DNA of 5,746 bases, taken from CALXXL01 sp964512385. Its GTDB lineage: Bacteria; Verrucomicrobiota; Lentisphaeria; Victivallales; Victivallaceae. Positions 5,564-5,746 of this stretch are shown piece after piece (within the stretch, counting starts at the first letter, position 1; every line of letters begins with the position of its first letter). The notes beneath the pieces are model-generated. The model was not told the origin of the DNA and did no database searches. It saw only the letters and a program-made list of their open reading frames with translations. The stretch spans positions 1 through 5,746 of the forward strand of contig CAZEHZ010000126.1 in the NCBI GenBank assembly GCA_964512385.1, written 5' to 3'. The position numbers and the translations under genes are program-made.

Positions 5564-5614
5564 GCACTCGAAAAAGGTAGCCCCCTAACTTGTCTTTTTC
5601 GAGTGCTTTTTTTT
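5564..5614 (+). terminator. Strong rho-independent terminator of the block
   Basis: GCACTCGAAAAAG (5564-5576) pairs perfectly over 13 bases with CTTTTTCGAGTGC (5594-5606), with a 17-base loop, followed directly by eight T residues (5607-5614). On the minus strand no T run follows the stem, so it terminates plus-strand transcription only. It is the only clear intrinsic terminator in the window, so everything from the sigma gene, or even the PAS gene, could end here. Confidence 0.9.
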
Positions 5615-5746
5615 GTCGATTTTCTAAATTTGCGCTTTGAAAAATGTGGTTTAATTATTAATGATTCAACCTGTTTGAGGTGCTATTTGGTAATCAGGGT
5701 GTATTTCCGGTCGGTAATTTTTGCAGATAAGATGATTGTTCATTTT
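5615..5746. other. 3' flank without a supported gene; weak plus-strand promoter candidate
   Basis: TTGAAA at 5637-5642 and AATGAT at 5660-5665, 17 bases apart, resemble a promoter pointing right. An AGGTG at 5678-5682 sits four bases before a TTG at 5687 whose frame stays open to the window edge for 20 codons (with an in-frame ATG at 5732), so a gene could begin here. Equally, a minus-strand frame open from the right edge for 26 codons ends at a stop at 5666-5668 and could be the tail of a convergent gene. Both are too short to decide. Confidence 0.25.

Noticed and set aside
5577..5593. Integron attC-like core (CCTAAC) in the terminator loop
   Set aside because: No matching GTTRRRY partner or integron gene is present; the stem and T run are fully explained as a terminator.

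Overview
The window reads as one gene strand, all plus, of a moderately AT-rich Gram-negative-type bacterial chromosome. Evidence for an envelope with an outer compartment is the set of signal peptides and single-span membrane proteins, together with an ECF sigma factor and a membrane-anchored zinc-finger anti-sigma factor. The style of the proteins (asparagine-rich, multi-PAS, ECF plus short ZAS anti-sigma) would fit a gut or environmental member of the PVC group such as Lentisphaerota, but this is a weak guess; no marker gene fixes the taxon. I see no mobile element, tRNA, rRNA or CRISPR.

Layout. Positions 1-128 hold an AT-rich leader with a plausible promoter (TTGACT, 16 bp, TATTTT). Positions 129-2111 encode a 660-residue membrane protein with a signal peptide, a second membrane helix and four or five PAS modules but no recognisable output domain. 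Twelve bases later, 2124-3026 encodes a fused DUF523-DUF1722 protein (TudS-like iron-sulfur desulfidase domain plus YbgA-like domain). An AT-only spacer follows. Then comes a compact three-gene unit: ECF sigma factor (3117-3722), zinc-finger anti-sigma factor with one membrane helix (3766-4260), and a secreted, methionine- and proline-rich protein (4278-5060) only 17 bases after the anti-sigma gene. A 63-base gap with two palindromic TTTTGCAAAA sites leads to a small membrane-anchored protein (5124-5513) built largely of nearly identical 17-residue repeats. Several small hairpins and a very strong intrinsic terminator (5564-5614) close this block. The last 130 bases contain a weak promoter-like sequence and no gene I can support.

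How the genes may work together. The best-supported unit is sigma, anti-sigma and Met-rich secreted protein: a signal outside the inner membrane would be passed through the anti-sigma membrane helix to free the sigma factor. The Met-rich protein, with exact MMMPPPEMM repeats and a helical middle part carrying an LPPEQQ motif reminiscent of the Spy/CpxP/ZraP class, could be the periplasmic sensor, a metal (for example copper) buffer, or a target of the system. This role is inference. The repeat protein downstream has its own probable operator and may be a regulated envelope protein of the same response. The PAS protein and the DUF523-DUF1722 protein appear co-transcribed from the promoter at the left edge; why they are paired is not clear from the sequence.
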